Part shown: positions 43,191 to 51,688 of the stretch, in pieces
How the letters are laid out: each line of letters begins with the position of its first letter
Numbering within the stretch: the first letter of the stretch is position 1
NCBI GenBank assembly: GCA_942493075.1
Contig: OW818681.1
Location: 868,001-932,000, forward strand
DNA: 64,000 nucleotides
Reading direction: 5' to 3'
DNA from: JBBQYD01 sp942493075
Lineage (GTDB): Bacteria; Verrucomicrobiota; Verrucomicrobiia; Limisphaerales; UBA8199
Program-made: the position numbers and the translations under genes
Notes under the pieces: generated by a model
What the model was told of the DNA's origin: nothing
The model's input: only the letters and a program-made list of their open reading frames with translations
Database searches by the model: none

Positions 43191-45686
43191 TTAATGGCGG
43201 CGCAAGATAAGGCGATGATCCACCCGTCGGGTTTGGTGATATTCCAAAGGCGGAAGATCAGTCAGCGTAGGTGACTCCGTTTCATTTAGAGTGATTCGTG
43301 CCAGCCGTTGAAGCTCTCTCCACCGGGGCCAGTCCAGATCAGGGGCGTGGGCAATCTGACGTAGTAAGCTACGCCATTCGATGAATACACGATCAATGTC
43401 CCCCGGCCCCAGCAGATCCGTCACCCAGTTGTGCTTTGCTGCCGTGTTCTTGTGGACCGATGCCACCACGCGCTCTGCTCCGGCGCCGTATTTGGGTGGC
43501 ACGCCGTTCTCTAAATAACCAGCGACGCTCTGAAGGCCGAAGAGTTCATGACACACCTGGGCAAGGCGCCCTCCCCAACGATTCTCGTCGCCGCAGAATC
43601 TGAATCCACCATCAAGGTTCGCAAGATCATAGATCAGCTCTTCAAGGGGATAGGATGTGTCCTCCAGGGCCGCTGCAATCGCCAACCCGTCACCCTGCGA
43701 GAAGAAACTCACCAGTTGCCCCCGTTGTGTGGGAGCGCCTCCGGCGTCAACCAGGCCCAGCCGCCGCCACAGCAAAGCGACACCGGTACTTGTGGGTAAT
43801 GCGAGGCAAACGGCCACGAGAGAACACCGGGCACAATCGGCAGGTAACACCTCTCGCTCAATGGGCCGCCAGAGGGCGGTCCCATGACGGTCCACCGTCA
43901 CCTTCATGGTGAGTTCAGCCAGGCTGACGTGAGCCAGGATGCGGTGGCTTTCCTGGACAAACCTCAACACCGGAGTCTTGAGCTCGCTCAATCGTTTTTC
44001 CAACGCTGGCACGACCTTCTCCTGCCATTCTTTTCCAGGCACCTGCCGATTGCTCCAGTTTAGTATGCGCCTCACCCATTTCGCGAGAAGCACCCGATCC
44101 CCCGCGAGAATGTCGGCAACCGTGCTCGCCCTTCCATAAATCGGTTTCCCCTCCTGTTCCGTCACAGCGCAGAGGGCTCCAGTGCCCACCTTCTCCAAAG
44201 CCTGCGGGACATGCAGGATTGAAATCAGACTGACGGGCGATGCAGGATCAATTCCGTTGACTGGAGTGAGAATCTCGCCGACAGGCCGGCTGTGCATCTG
44301 GTGCAAGGGTTCCCATTCCCCCTGGCTGTTATGGAATTCCCGCACGCGTCTGCGGACGTGCCGTGCGCGCTCGGAATCCGTATGGAGATTGCAGGGCACA
44401 CTCGGATGCCGTAGCGATTCTTCAATCCCGAGCACAATGGGTTTGGTCGTGAACAGCCGCTCCTGCGTGCGAACTGCCTCCGGGTAGGGTGCTTTGCCTT
44501 GGCGCGCCGCTGCGGCCATGATCCCCAGCAGCGCCGACCAATCCACGGCAGCGCTGCGCGAAAGGTGGCACGCATGGCCATCGAGCAGGCGCACCTCGTT
44601 CGCAGTAATCAGGACAAAGCCCGTTTCATCCAAACCGCGCCGGCCCGCACGACCGAACATCTGCATGATCTCATCCGCGCGCAGCATCTGCTCAGTGGCG
44701 TCTCGACGGTAGGACTCAGCAGCCAGCGCTACGCTACGCAGAGAGAAGTTGATGCCCGCAGCCAGGCCCATTGTCGCGACTACTACGCGCAATTGACCCG
44801 CCTTTGCCAGCGGTTCAATAACCCCGGCGCGCGCGCCATAGCTCAGTCCGCTATGATGATAGGTTACCCGAGCCTTGAGGAGCTTGCCTAAGTGTTCGCC
44901 CACCACCAATTTTTGCTCCGGGCTGAGTTGGAGCGGATTCGGTGTTGGAAGCTGGCGGGCCAAATCCGCCGCCATGCTTTCAGCCGACTGACGTCGTGGA
45001 GCGAAGATGAGAATCGGGCCGAGATCTTCCGCCAGGGCTTTGGCAACCAGCCGCGGCCAATAGCCTCGTATCTCGCTTGGGACATGGTAGCTGAGGGAAT
45101 GGGCATGCACCTCTTCAAGCGGCACCGGCCGCTCCTCATGTCGGATGACCTCTGCCTGTCGGCCTAGCCGGTGGAACCACTTGGCAATATCCTGAGGATT
45201 AGCCACGCTCCCGCTGAGCAAGAGGAGTTGTGTATGCTGAGGCGCCAATGCAAGAGCCAGCTCGTAATTCAAACCGCGATCGGGGTCGCTGAGCATCTGG
45301 TATTCATCAATCACAAGAAGGGCCGGGCCATCGCCCTGGATGATCCGGCTTTTCTGGGTCTCTAACGTGGCAACGATCACCGGAGCATCCAGATTCTCAG
45401 CCAAATCCCCTGTAGCGATGCCCACGTTCCAGCCCCGTGCGCGCCACTCGGCCAGTTTATCATTAGCCAGAGCGCGTGTTGGAACAGTGTAAATGGCTTG
45501 TCCCCGGTTTTTGCCTTGGTTGGACCAGAGCTCGAAAATGAGGGTTTTCCCTGCCCCAGTAGGAGCCTGAACCACCACATCCTTTCCGGCGCGCAACGCG
45601 GCGACTGCCTTTTGTTGCCACAAATCAGGTACGGCCACCTGGTTCAGGGAGGGCAGTTCGGCGAGTGGTGATCCGATACTAAACAC
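43191..45686 (-). CDS. Ski2-like DEAD/DEAH-box helicase with C-terminal Cys cluster
   Basis: A superfamily 2 helicase of 831 residues (GTG start). Walker A is QAPTGAGKTLIFEL, motif II is VIDEYQML, motif III is LLSGSVANP, and motif VI-like MQMFGRAGRRGLDE, in the order of Ski2/Mtr4-type and related RNA/DNA helicases. The C-terminal third is unusual: DCARCSLVAVCLALP suggests a metal or Fe-S site. No endonuclease or methylase gene is adjacent, so a defence role is not supported. It is convergent with the receiver gene upstream. Confidence 0.88.
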   Translation of the reverse strand: MFSIGSPLAELPSLNQVAVPDLWQQKAVAALRAGKDVVVQAPTGAGKTLIFELWSNQGKNRGQAIYTVPTRALANDKLAEWRARGWNVGIATGDLAENLDAPVIVATLETQKSRIIQGDGPALLVIDEYQMLSDPDRGLNYELALALAPQHTQLLLLSGSVANPQDIAKWFHRLGRQAEVIRHEERPVPLEEVHAHSLSYHVPSEIRGYWPRLVAKALAEDLGPILIFAPRRQSAESMAADLARQLPTPNPLQLSPEQKLVVGEHLGKLLKARVTYHHSGLSYGARAGVIEPLAKAGQLRVVVATMGLAAGINFSLRSVALAAESYRRDATEQMLRADEIMQMFGRAGRRGLDETGFVLITANEVRLLDGHACHLSRSAAVDWSALLGIMAAAARQGKAPYPEAVRTQERLFTTKPIVLGIEESLRHPSVPCNLHTDSERARHVRRRVREFHNSQGEWEPLHQMHSRPVGEILTPVNGIDPASPVSLISILHVPQALEKVGTGALCAVTEQEGKPIYGRASTVADILAGDRVLLAKWVRRILNWSNRQVPGKEWQEKVVPALEKRLSELKTPVLRFVQESHRILAHVSLAELTMKVTVDRHGTALWRPIEREVLPADCARCSLVAVCLALPTSTGVALLWRRLGLVDAGGAPTQRGQLVSFFSQGDGLAIAAALEDTSYPLEELIYDLANLDGGFRFCGDENRWGGRLAQVCHELFGLQSVAGYLENGVPPKYGAGAERVVASVHKNTAAKHNWVTDLLGPGDIDRVFIEWRSLLRQIAHAPDLDWPRWRELQRLARITLNETESPTLTDLPPLEYHQTRRVDHRLILRRH

Positions 45687-45809
45687 GCCGAAAGATACCC
45701 CGAAAACATCCGCGGGTCAGTCGGATATTTCAAACAGCTCCAGATAAGATTTGTGACACAGTGAAATCGGGAGAGCCCGTTGCATCTTGGCGTGGAATTA
45801 TAAGGGAGC

Positions 45810-45924
45810 GGGCCGACCCCGGCCAGGGTCGCAGAATCCTGCTGGTTCTCGTAAACCTTACGGAGGTGACGAACAGACCTCAGTTACGCGGAAGAATGAT
45901 CACGATACCAGAGCCTTGGTGTTG
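45810..45924. repeat. Composite dispersed repeat, left part of copy 1 (intron-interrupted)
   Basis: This tract (GGTCGCAGAATCCTGCTGG, TTCTCGTAAACC, GGTGACGAACAGACCTCAG, GCGGAAGAA, GCCTTGGTGTTG) is the left half of the repeat at about 48872-49215. It ends exactly at the 3' end of the group II intron. The right half continues at 47816. In this copy the sequence between the helicase gene and the intron (45687-45809) has no gene. Confidence 0.8.
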
Positions 45925-45964
45925 ATAGGGGTAGGGAGAGCGGATGTCCGCTCCCCCTCCCTCC

Positions 45965-45997
45965 GAACCGTACAGGCGGTTTGCCCGCATACGGCTC
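45965..45997 (-). ncRNA. Group II intron domain V
   Basis: On the minus strand the 33-base segment GAGCCGTATGCGGGC...TACGGTTC folds into the conserved domain V hairpin (GAGCCGTA pairing with TACGGTTC, inner GCGG...CCGC). Domain V is the catalytic core of group II introns. It follows the maturase stop by 15 bases, with a domain VI-like stem (GGGAGGGGGAGCGGA region) between it and the 3' end. Confidence 0.85.
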
Positions 45998-46012
45998 TCC
46001 AGTCGGCAGTTT

Positions 46013-47352
46013 CTATGATTGATGATTTGGTTGATGCTCTCCAGCCAGCCGCCAGAGGCCCAACTTATCAAAGTGGAGGTTTGGCCATCGTCTGTTTACG
46101 TTTCCATTGGGTTTGCCTCGCTTGCCTCGTCTCTTGAGAAGAAGTTGCCGCAGCCGTCGCCGAACCATCTTGTCGAGTTCTTCGTGTACATTGCGCACAC
46201 CATGATCAAAATACCCTCGCCAGCCTTTAAGCCGCCGGTTCAGGTTCTGGATGATTTGACTCATGCTCTGTCCACTGGTCCGTGGCGTTAGCTGGCGGAT
46301 TGTCTCTTTGAGTTTGGTTTGGCTCTTTTCGCGCGGCCATTGATAGCCTCGTTCGAAGTGCCAGCCAAGGAACTCAAACCCGCCTCGTTGGGTTGCGTCC
46401 ACTATCCGGGTCTTTTCCGGGTGGAGCCGCAGTCCGGCTTGCATCACCCATTGCTTTACCGTTTCGAGGGCCTCTTGGGCCTCTGCGCGGCTGCGGCATT
46501 GGATGACGAAGTCATCGGCATAGCGGGTCATCCGGTATCCCTTCTGGGCCATCTGATGGTCCAGCGGGTTGAGATAAATATTGGCAAGCAAGGGACTGAG
46601 CACGCCTCCTTGCGGTGTCCCTTGTTCGGTGGGTTGCCAGCCTTTCATCTCTTCCATCACTCCCGCCTTGAGGCTTTGCTCGATGAGCCGCAGCACGCGC
46701 CGGTCGCTTACCCTTTGGCTCACCATCTTGAGCAAGGCTTCCTGTGGAATCGAATCGAAGTAACCTTTTAAATCGGCGTCTACAATCCAAGTGTAGCCGC
46801 CCTGCAAAAGCCCTTCAACCCGCGCCACTGCCTGCTGCGCCTTGTGTCCGGGCCGAAAACCGTAAGAGTGCTCCGCAAACTCACGCTCGAAGATAGGTTC
46901 GAGCACTCGCTGCATTGCGCCTTCCACGATTCGGTCCCTTACACACGGTATTCCCAACGGCCTCTTCTCTTTTGTTCCCGGCTTGTCTATCCAGACCCGC
47001 CGGGCAGGTAGCGCTCGTAGCTGTCCGAGCGCAGTTCCTGGTGCAAGCGTTTGAGTTCCTGCTCCCGATGAGCTTGGAACGCAGCAACGCTCTGCCGGTC
47101 CACTCCTGCTGCTCCGCGCTTTGCCGCTACGGCCAGCCACGAACTCATCAGGTTGCTTTCCGACCATACCTTATCCATCAGACTGTACCATCGGCCTCCC
47201 TTGATCCCTTGTTCCAAGGCCATCAACATGCGGTCGGTCCAGACCGAACGTTCCACCCACTTCCATCGAAGTGCGATCTCTCCGGCAGGCATAGTGGCCT
47301 TTGGGACCACACTCGTGCCGGTTTGCTTTTGGCTTTCGTTGTTCTGTACCAT
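46013..47352 (-). pseudogene. ltrA: Group II intron reverse transcriptase/maturase, frameshifted
   Basis: Two overlapping frames make up one protein: an N-terminal part from the ATG at 47352 (ALRWKWVERSVWTDRMLMAL) ending YLPGGSG at 46987, and a C-terminal part reading RRVWIDKPGTKEKRPLGIP, YGFRPGHKAQQAV, DADLKGYFDSIP, GTPQGGVLSPLLANIYLN and the catalytic YADD. The two join within about 46990-47005, where one base must be added to restore the frame. It has a maturase X domain but no HNH endonuclease. The YADD active site is intact, but full-length protein cannot be made without frameshifting. Confidence 0.9.
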
Positions 47353-47815
47353 TCCTGCATCTGCCTTCCTGCGTCCCTTGGCTCCACGGCGTTATGTTGC
47401 ACCGCTTCATCGCTACTACGGACGCTCTGACCTGTGCCGGGCGGGATCTCGGCCAATAGAGGCCTTCTTCCCGTGCTGCCCCGGCAGGGTTCCCTGCTTC
47501 ATGCATGCAACCTTCTGACCATTCCGTCCCCACCCACTTCCCGTGTCCAACCAGGCTTTTCAGATGTTCACTATTCAGCGCTGGCATTTATCTATGGCTG
47601 CGGGTAACTCAATCCCGCTTGGGGCTTCGCTCATGCCTAGCAGGCTCGCCCAGCACGGTCAGCCGTATCGGGTTCGTTATCCTACGGACTGGTCATTCAC
47701 CTTCCGTTGCTCCCCACACGGGAATCTCTCCCGCGCAGTCCCTTCGGTTACCGGGGGTGAACTTCTCCCGGAGGCGGACTTTCACCACCTTGTTTGCACC
47801 CACTCGCAGGCGCAC

Positions 47816-47975
47816 TAGGCCCGGTCTCCGTACCGGGCGGGTCCCATGCTGTTTTTCGGAGCTCTGAAGGAGCGATAAGCCAATCGGAGAAAGGAGAAAA
47901 CATTGTGTCATGGGAACCCAAGGTAGCGACTGACGTCGCAACCTTGGGCTTTGGGGCGTAATCCCGTTGGGATTG
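47816..47975. repeat. Composite dispersed repeat, right part of copy 1, with hairpins
   Basis: After the intron the repeat continues with the CCCGGT-CTCCGT-ACCGGG hairpin (47820-47837), GTCCCATGCTGTTTTTCGG, GAGCTCTGAAGGAGCGATAA, then GGAGAAAACATTGTGTCATG, and the stem CCCAAGGT...ACCTTGGG at 47917-47948 with core AGCGACTGACGTCGCA. The long hairpin present in the copies at 49117 and 61932 is missing, apparently by deletion between two AAGCCAAT repeats. Confidence 0.8.
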
Positions 47976-48137
47976 GGGAAGGGGGCGGATCGCGGGGTTT
48001 GCGGGCCTTTGGCTCTGGATAGGCGGGGGTTTCAAGCCATTCTACCCGAAAAGCTGTAGGACTACAGCAGTCCAAGACCGCAAGCGGCGATCCTATGGCG
48101 AATATGGCTCCCGACCACCAACCTACCGACCGCTTTT

Positions 48138-48213
48138 CGTACTGTGGGTAACGCGCGCAAACCTGAAAAACCAGGGAACATTTCTTCTTCGGTTCGTAAT
48201 TACCCACAGTACG
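48138..48213. repeat. 76-bp inverted-repeat element, deletion derivative
   Basis: CGTACTGTGGGTAA (48138-48151) and TTACCCACAGTACG (48200-48213) are perfect 14-bp terminal inverted repeats, close to the TACTGTTGGTA termini at 6396 and 23795. Inside is GCGCAAACCTGAAAAACC, one arm of the hairpin type seen at 6460; its partner arm is missing. Confidence 0.7.
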
Positions 48214-48485
48214 TTGTTCGTTCGTGACAGGGTGTCGGGTGGTAGGCGATTCACCAGTGTTGGCTGCACCCATCGGGATACGCTACGAGTCGTGGAGTGC
48301 GGCGTGAAGCGCCGCTTTTTGGTAAAAGAAACCAATTTCGAGATGGCCGATTCAGGTCCGCATTCTGGCTCCACTTCGGCGGGGTGCGCTTTCCATCTGG
48401 TTCTTGCGGAGTGCGGTGTTCGTGAGACGTGCGCGACAGCGTGGGTGGTGACATATCTCAATCCCAACGGGATTGCGCCCCAAAG
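48214..48485. other. Non-coding repeat segment with terminator-like hairpin
   Basis: No gene is supported. GCGGCG (48299-48304) and CGCCGC (48310-48315) with a TTTTT run (48316-48320) form a terminator-like hairpin, but no gene reads into it, so it is more likely part of a dispersed repeat (CTACGAGTCGTGGAGTGCGG). The frames across this stretch read repeat sequence. Confidence 0.45.
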
Positions 48486-48517
48486 CCCCGGGTTGCGACG
48501 TCAGTCGCTACCCGGGG
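48486..48517. repeat. GCGACTGACGTCGC hairpin with covarying stem, inverted copy
   Basis: On the minus strand CCCCGGGT-AGCGAC-TGAC-GTCGCA-ACCCGGGG. The core matches those at 47917 and 62009, but the outer stem has two base pairs changed together (A-T to C-G and A-T to G-C). It is followed, as in those copies, by GGGCTTTGGGGCG and ATCCCGTTGGGATTG. Confidence 0.8.
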
Positions 48518-48536
48518 TCGGCCCGAAATCATCTCT

Positions 48537-48596
48537 CCTATTTTCATCATCTGGTTCGGCGCGCTGGAACGCGCCGAACCAGATGATGAAAATAGG
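48537..48596. repeat. 60-bp perfect hairpin
   Basis: 48537-48563 and 48570-48596 are exact reverse complements over 27 bp, with loop CTGGAA. The inner part next to the loop is GGTTCGGCGCG/CGCGCCGAACC. The outer arms (CCTATTTTCATCATCT) are unlike other copies. No ORF or promoter motif explains it. Confidence 0.85.
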
Positions 48597-48871
48597 TTTT
48601 TCTCTAATGCTTTATACCCAGGGCGACGGCCTTGCGGCCTGGCCCTGGGCTACAGGCTTACCGCTCCTTCAGAGCTCGGGAATGGCTGTTAGGGACTTAC
48701 TGTTGTACGCCCAGCGCCTCACCGGCCAGATGCAGTTCCACATGCCGACTTGATTCGCTGTCTGGTAATCTGAGCACGTGGCGAAATTCGCCCACGTGCA
48801 TTCCGAGGGAATGCGAGCTATTAGCCCGGGGTTGCGCGAGGAGCGAGCGCAACCCCGGGGCAGAGACAGAT

Positions 48872-49215
48872 GGGCACGACCCCGGGCAGGGGTCGCAGAA
48901 TCCTGCTGGTTCTCGTAAACCCTACGAAGGTGACGAACAGACCTCAGATGCGCGGAAGAACGAACAGGATGCCAAAGGCCTTGGTGTTGTAGGACCGGTC
49001 TCCGCACCGGGCGGGTCCCATGCTGTTTTTCGGAGCTCTGAAGGAGCGATAAGCCAATAGCCCGGGGGCAAGGCCGTTAGGCCGCCGCCCCGGGAGAAGC
49101 GCACAACAAACAATGTCCTTTCTCCAATTGGCTTGGCGCGTCGCCCACGCGCCAAGCCAATTGGAGAAAGGAGAAAACATTGTGTCATGGGAACCGTCGC
49201 AACCTTGGGCTTTGG
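48872..49215. repeat. Composite dispersed repeat, copy 2 (unoccupied intron site, includes long hairpin)
   Basis: Contains the intact junction GTGTTG-TAGGACCGG (about 48985-48997) that is split by the intron in copy 1. The hairpin CCGGT-CTCCGC-ACCGG lies at 48995-49010. A 25-bp perfect stem follows at 49117-49141 with 49147-49171 (loop cgccc, inner GGCTTGGCGCGT). The last part reads GTCGCAACCTTGGGCTTTGG, with the left arm of the usual stem deleted. No gene lies between about 47976 and 49573. Confidence 0.8.
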
Positions 49216-49400
49216 GGCTGCGCGGAAGGCTTATGTCCTGCATGTCACACACTAATATATACAAAAATGCCGCAAACGATTTGACATGTATGGCGGGATT
49301 AATGTAAAACCTAATCACTGAGCTTTTGTTCAAGTCCAGAGTTGTTCAAATGACAAAAGCCTTTCGTTTGCGATTAACGCCGTATTTGAGATAGGGCCTG

Positions 49401-49422
49401 AGCCAGGAGAGAAAACCTGGCT
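49401..49422 (+). promoter_or_regulatory. Hairpin in the leader region of the beta-helix gene
   Basis: AGCCAGG (49401-49407) and CCTGGCT (49416-49422) form a 7-bp stem with loop AGAGAAAA, followed by a GGAGG...CCTCAC pairing. It lies about 150 bp before the ATG at 49574. I cannot match it to a known riboswitch class; it is a structured leader candidate only. Confidence 0.3.
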
Positions 49423-49573
49423 TCGGAGGGGAAAATCCTCACCTACCGCTAAATCGTGTTCCAGCTCATTTGAGAGTTGGGGACGAAGGCCCTGAACCAT
49501 TACCGGTGAACTACGCCGAAATGAAGCACCTGTGCGGTACGTACTAAAGCGGTGGACAGAGTTAAACGATCAT

Positions 49574-50282
49574 ATGAGATTGCTACCATTCCTGGCTATC
49601 GCGTGTTTTGCGAGCGTAGCCACAGGGTCCGAACGACTGGTTTTAGATGCAGGCCCCCATCACCGCACGATTGGGGTGGTGCGATCCATAACCAATGTAA
49701 TGGGCGAGGCCGTCACGATCACCAACGCTTACATTGAGCTCGGGTCGGGTCTGAACTACCTGGAGAACGGAAGCTGGCTTCCTGCCGCACCCCTGGTCGA
49801 GGCAGATTTGGATGGAGCAAGCCTGAAGAGAGCTGCCTATTCGGCCAAATTCAAAAGCAATCTCAAATCCCCGGAACCTGTGGTATTCACGACACCGGAG
49901 GGGCAGACCGTCCGGACCCGAGTCATGGGGTTGAGCTACTACGATTCCGCGACAGGGGAGGCGGTGTTGCTTGCAGAGACCCGTGATTGCCAAGGGCAGA
50001 TCGTGGGAGATAACCGAGTAACCTACTCCGACGCGTTCGATGAGGTGTCTGCGGATGTTGAGTATGTCATGACCCCTGGCGGTTGGGAGCAAAACGTTAT
50101 CATCAGGAATGATCTGCCCGCTCCTGAGGCATTCAATCTGAATCCGGCAAGCACCCGACTTCAGATTCTCACAGAGTTCTTTGAACCCCCTATCGCACGC
50201 GAAACCCTTTCGGTCCAAATCAAGGACGGTCTGCCTGATGAGACCTTCAAATTAGGCGGCATGCAAGTTAAACAGGGTAAAG
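49574..50282 (+). pseudogene. N-terminal part of a secreted parallel beta-helix protein, split by an IS
   Basis: The ATG at 49574 (MRLLPFLAIACFASVATGS) gives a signal peptide. An upstream non-ATG start at 49532 is less likely. The frame reads through LVLDAGPHHRTIGVV and FNLNPASTRLQILTEFFEPP and up to GGMQVKQGK, then enters the insertion sequence and stops at 50443. Joining 50282 to 51689 restores one 986-residue protein in the same phase. The N-terminal domain is not recognised; the second half suggests a surface beta-helix protein. Confidence 0.85.
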
Positions 50283-50335
50283 TGTCGGCGCGAGTTCAAA
50301 AGGAGACTTTTGCGCGGGTTCAAAAGGAGACAGTT

Positions 50336-51523
50336 TCAAAGCGAGTAGTTTCCGAGGATTTCCGGCCAGGTATTGAGGGGTGGTTTTGGGGGTTCTGTGA
50401 CCGCCCAGAACTGTCTGAGCGGATGATAGATGAGGGAGATTGAGGATCGTTTAGTGGGAGCGATGTGCCAGCTTTGGCCAAGAAAGTCGATCTGGTTGTC
50501 AGAGTTGACTCGTCGTTTCAGATGGAGCGCCAGATGAAGGTCCATGAGGGTTGCAGGCGGACAGGGACGTGTGACGGTGCGCTTTTCTGCCCGGGCCTTT
50601 TCCCAGGCCGCATTCGGGCTGAGAGCGGTGGTGCGGCAAACGGTGGCGTTCTGGCGTTGAACCTCTCGGTCGAGCACGATCTGTGCGGTGACGTAGCTGC
50701 TGACTTTTTCATAGGCCAGGATGGCCACCAGGCGTTTTTGCAGAGTGCCAAAGCGACGTTCGATTTTGCCTTTGGCCTGTGGGCTGGGAGCGACCAGATG
50801 GGTCACTCCCAGAGCGGAGAAGGCCCGTTGAAACTCCGAACAGGGATCACGGTCATCGGCCATGGAGTCATGGCCAAAGAGGCTCAGGCCGTCGGTGTAC
50901 ACAACCATCGGCAGAGAGTGCCGGAGAAAGAGGCGGCGAAAATGCTCGAAATGATTCCAAGTGGTGTCGGTGGGAACAAAGACCGCGCCCAGCAGTTTGC
51001 GGGAATGATCATCGACGGTCAGAAGCAGAGTTTGCTTTTCGTTAGCGGGCCACCACTGGTGGATGGAGGAATCGTGCTGCCAGAGTTCATCAATGCGTGA
51101 GCGTTCCCAGCGGCGTCGGGCTTTGGGACGAGGTTCAGGCTGACAAATAAGGTGTGGAAAGTGAGTTCTGGCAAAGGCGGCCACCGATTCTCGATGGCGC
51201 TTGAAACCCAGGCGGCTTTCCAGTTCGTCGGCCACCAGTTGGAAGTTGGGCGGCTTTTGAAGGGGAATGAATTCCTTGAGGAAGGTTATGGCGGCTGGTG
51301 GCCAGGCTGGCCAATGGTCGCCGCCCGAGAGCTGGGCGGCGAATTGGGAGCGTGCTTTAAGGAAGCGGGTGCGGAGCCGGTAAAGGTGGGCGCGGCTGAT
51401 CAGGAGGTAATGGGAGGCCTCTGTGGCGTCAATACGCCCCCGATTGAACTGCTGAAGGATTTGCCGGACAAACGGATTGGTCAGGCGTTTAGCGATTTGC
51501 TTCTTTTGATATGATAAGTCAAT
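50336..51523 (-). CDS. DDE transposase with rve integrase core
   Basis: The frame is open from about 51523 (an ATT codon, start uncertain) to 50336, about 395 residues; the first clear alternative start, GTG at 51235, would give 299. The N-terminal part has a helix-turn-helix (GRIDATEASHYLLISRAHLY). The catalytic core follows: LLTVDDHSRKL and VVYTDGLSLFG (the two Asp) and KGKIERRFGTLQ (the Glu). The region after the core is a C-terminal DNA-binding tail. The catalytic triad is intact, so it may be active. Confidence 0.85.
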   Translation of the reverse strand: MDLSYQKKQIAKRLTNPFVRQILQQFNRGRIDATEASHYLLISRAHLYRLRTRFLKARSQFAAQLSGGDHWPAWPPAAITFLKEFIPLQKPPNFQLVADELESRLGFKRHRESVAAFARTHFPHLICQPEPRPKARRRWERSRIDELWQHDSSIHQWWPANEKQTLLLTVDDHSRKLLGAVFVPTDTTWNHFEHFRRLFLRHSLPMVVYTDGLSLFGHDSMADDRDPCSEFQRAFSALGVTHLVAPSPQAKGKIERRFGTLQKRLVAILAYEKVSSYVTAQIVLDREVQRQNATVCRTTALSPNAAWEKARAEKRTVTRPCPPATLMDLHLALHLKRRVNSDNQIDFLGQSWHIAPTKRSSISLIYHPLRQFWAVTEPPKPPLNTWPEILGNYSL

Positions 51524-51531
51524 ACCACCGG

Positions 51532-51602
51532 TCTCTCTTGGTCGAGGGTTTTCGTCGGCCTTCGCTACGCTCAGGCCTTCTCAAACCCTCGACCAAGAGA
51601 GA
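51532..51602. repeat. Palindromic hairpin inside the IS right end
   Basis: 51532-51551 and 51583-51602 are exact 20-bp reverse complements (TCTCTCTTGGTCGAGGGTTT). An inner GGCCT...AGGCC stem surrounds TTCGCTACGCTC. It lies just upstream of the transposase start and could be a terminator shielding transposase from outside transcription, or a nested element. Confidence 0.8.
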
Positions 51603-51688
51603 TAAAGACCATGGGCCAAATCCCTGTCTCCTTTTGAACTCGCAGGTGTCTCCTTTTGTTCCCGCCCCAACAGTTAAACAGGGTAAAG

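Larger units (their letters stand above)
45925..47815 (-). mobile_element. Group II intron with frameshifted maturase
   Basis: On the minus strand the intron starts GTGCGCC at 47815 and ends ...CCCCTAT at 45925. The boundaries are set by comparison with the uninterrupted repeat at about 48990, where GTGTTG is followed directly by TAGGACCGG. The 5' part has the GUGYG-type start and AAACAAGGTGGTGAAAGTCC typical of domain I; domain V lies at 45965-45997. The target is immediately downstream of a CCCGGT/ACCGGG hairpin, as in class C introns, and the maturase lacks an endonuclease domain. A class C-like assignment is inferred. Confidence 0.88.
50283..51672 (-). mobile_element. Insertion sequence with rve/DDE transposase and 16-bp target duplication
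   Basis: The element is 1390 bp with TG...CA ends. Left TIR (from 50283) and right TIR (ending 51672) each contain two TTCAAAAGGAGAC-type motifs (or close variants), a layout of double transposase binding sites. Flanking GTTAAACAGGGTAAAG occurs at 50267-50282 and 51673-51688, a 16-bp target-site duplication (17 bp if a shared A is counted). Duplications of this length are, to my knowledge, described for IS1202-type elements; the family assignment here is tentative, with IS481 as the alternative. Confidence 0.85.

Noticed and set aside
43191..45686. Helicase as part of a restriction or defence island
   Set aside because: No methylase, nuclease or other defence gene is adjacent; neighbours are two-component genes and repeats.
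48214..48753. 179-residue frame and several others in the 48-49 kb repeat region
   Set aside because: They read across terminal repeats and hairpins in this copy of the composite repeat; no domain and no consistent start.
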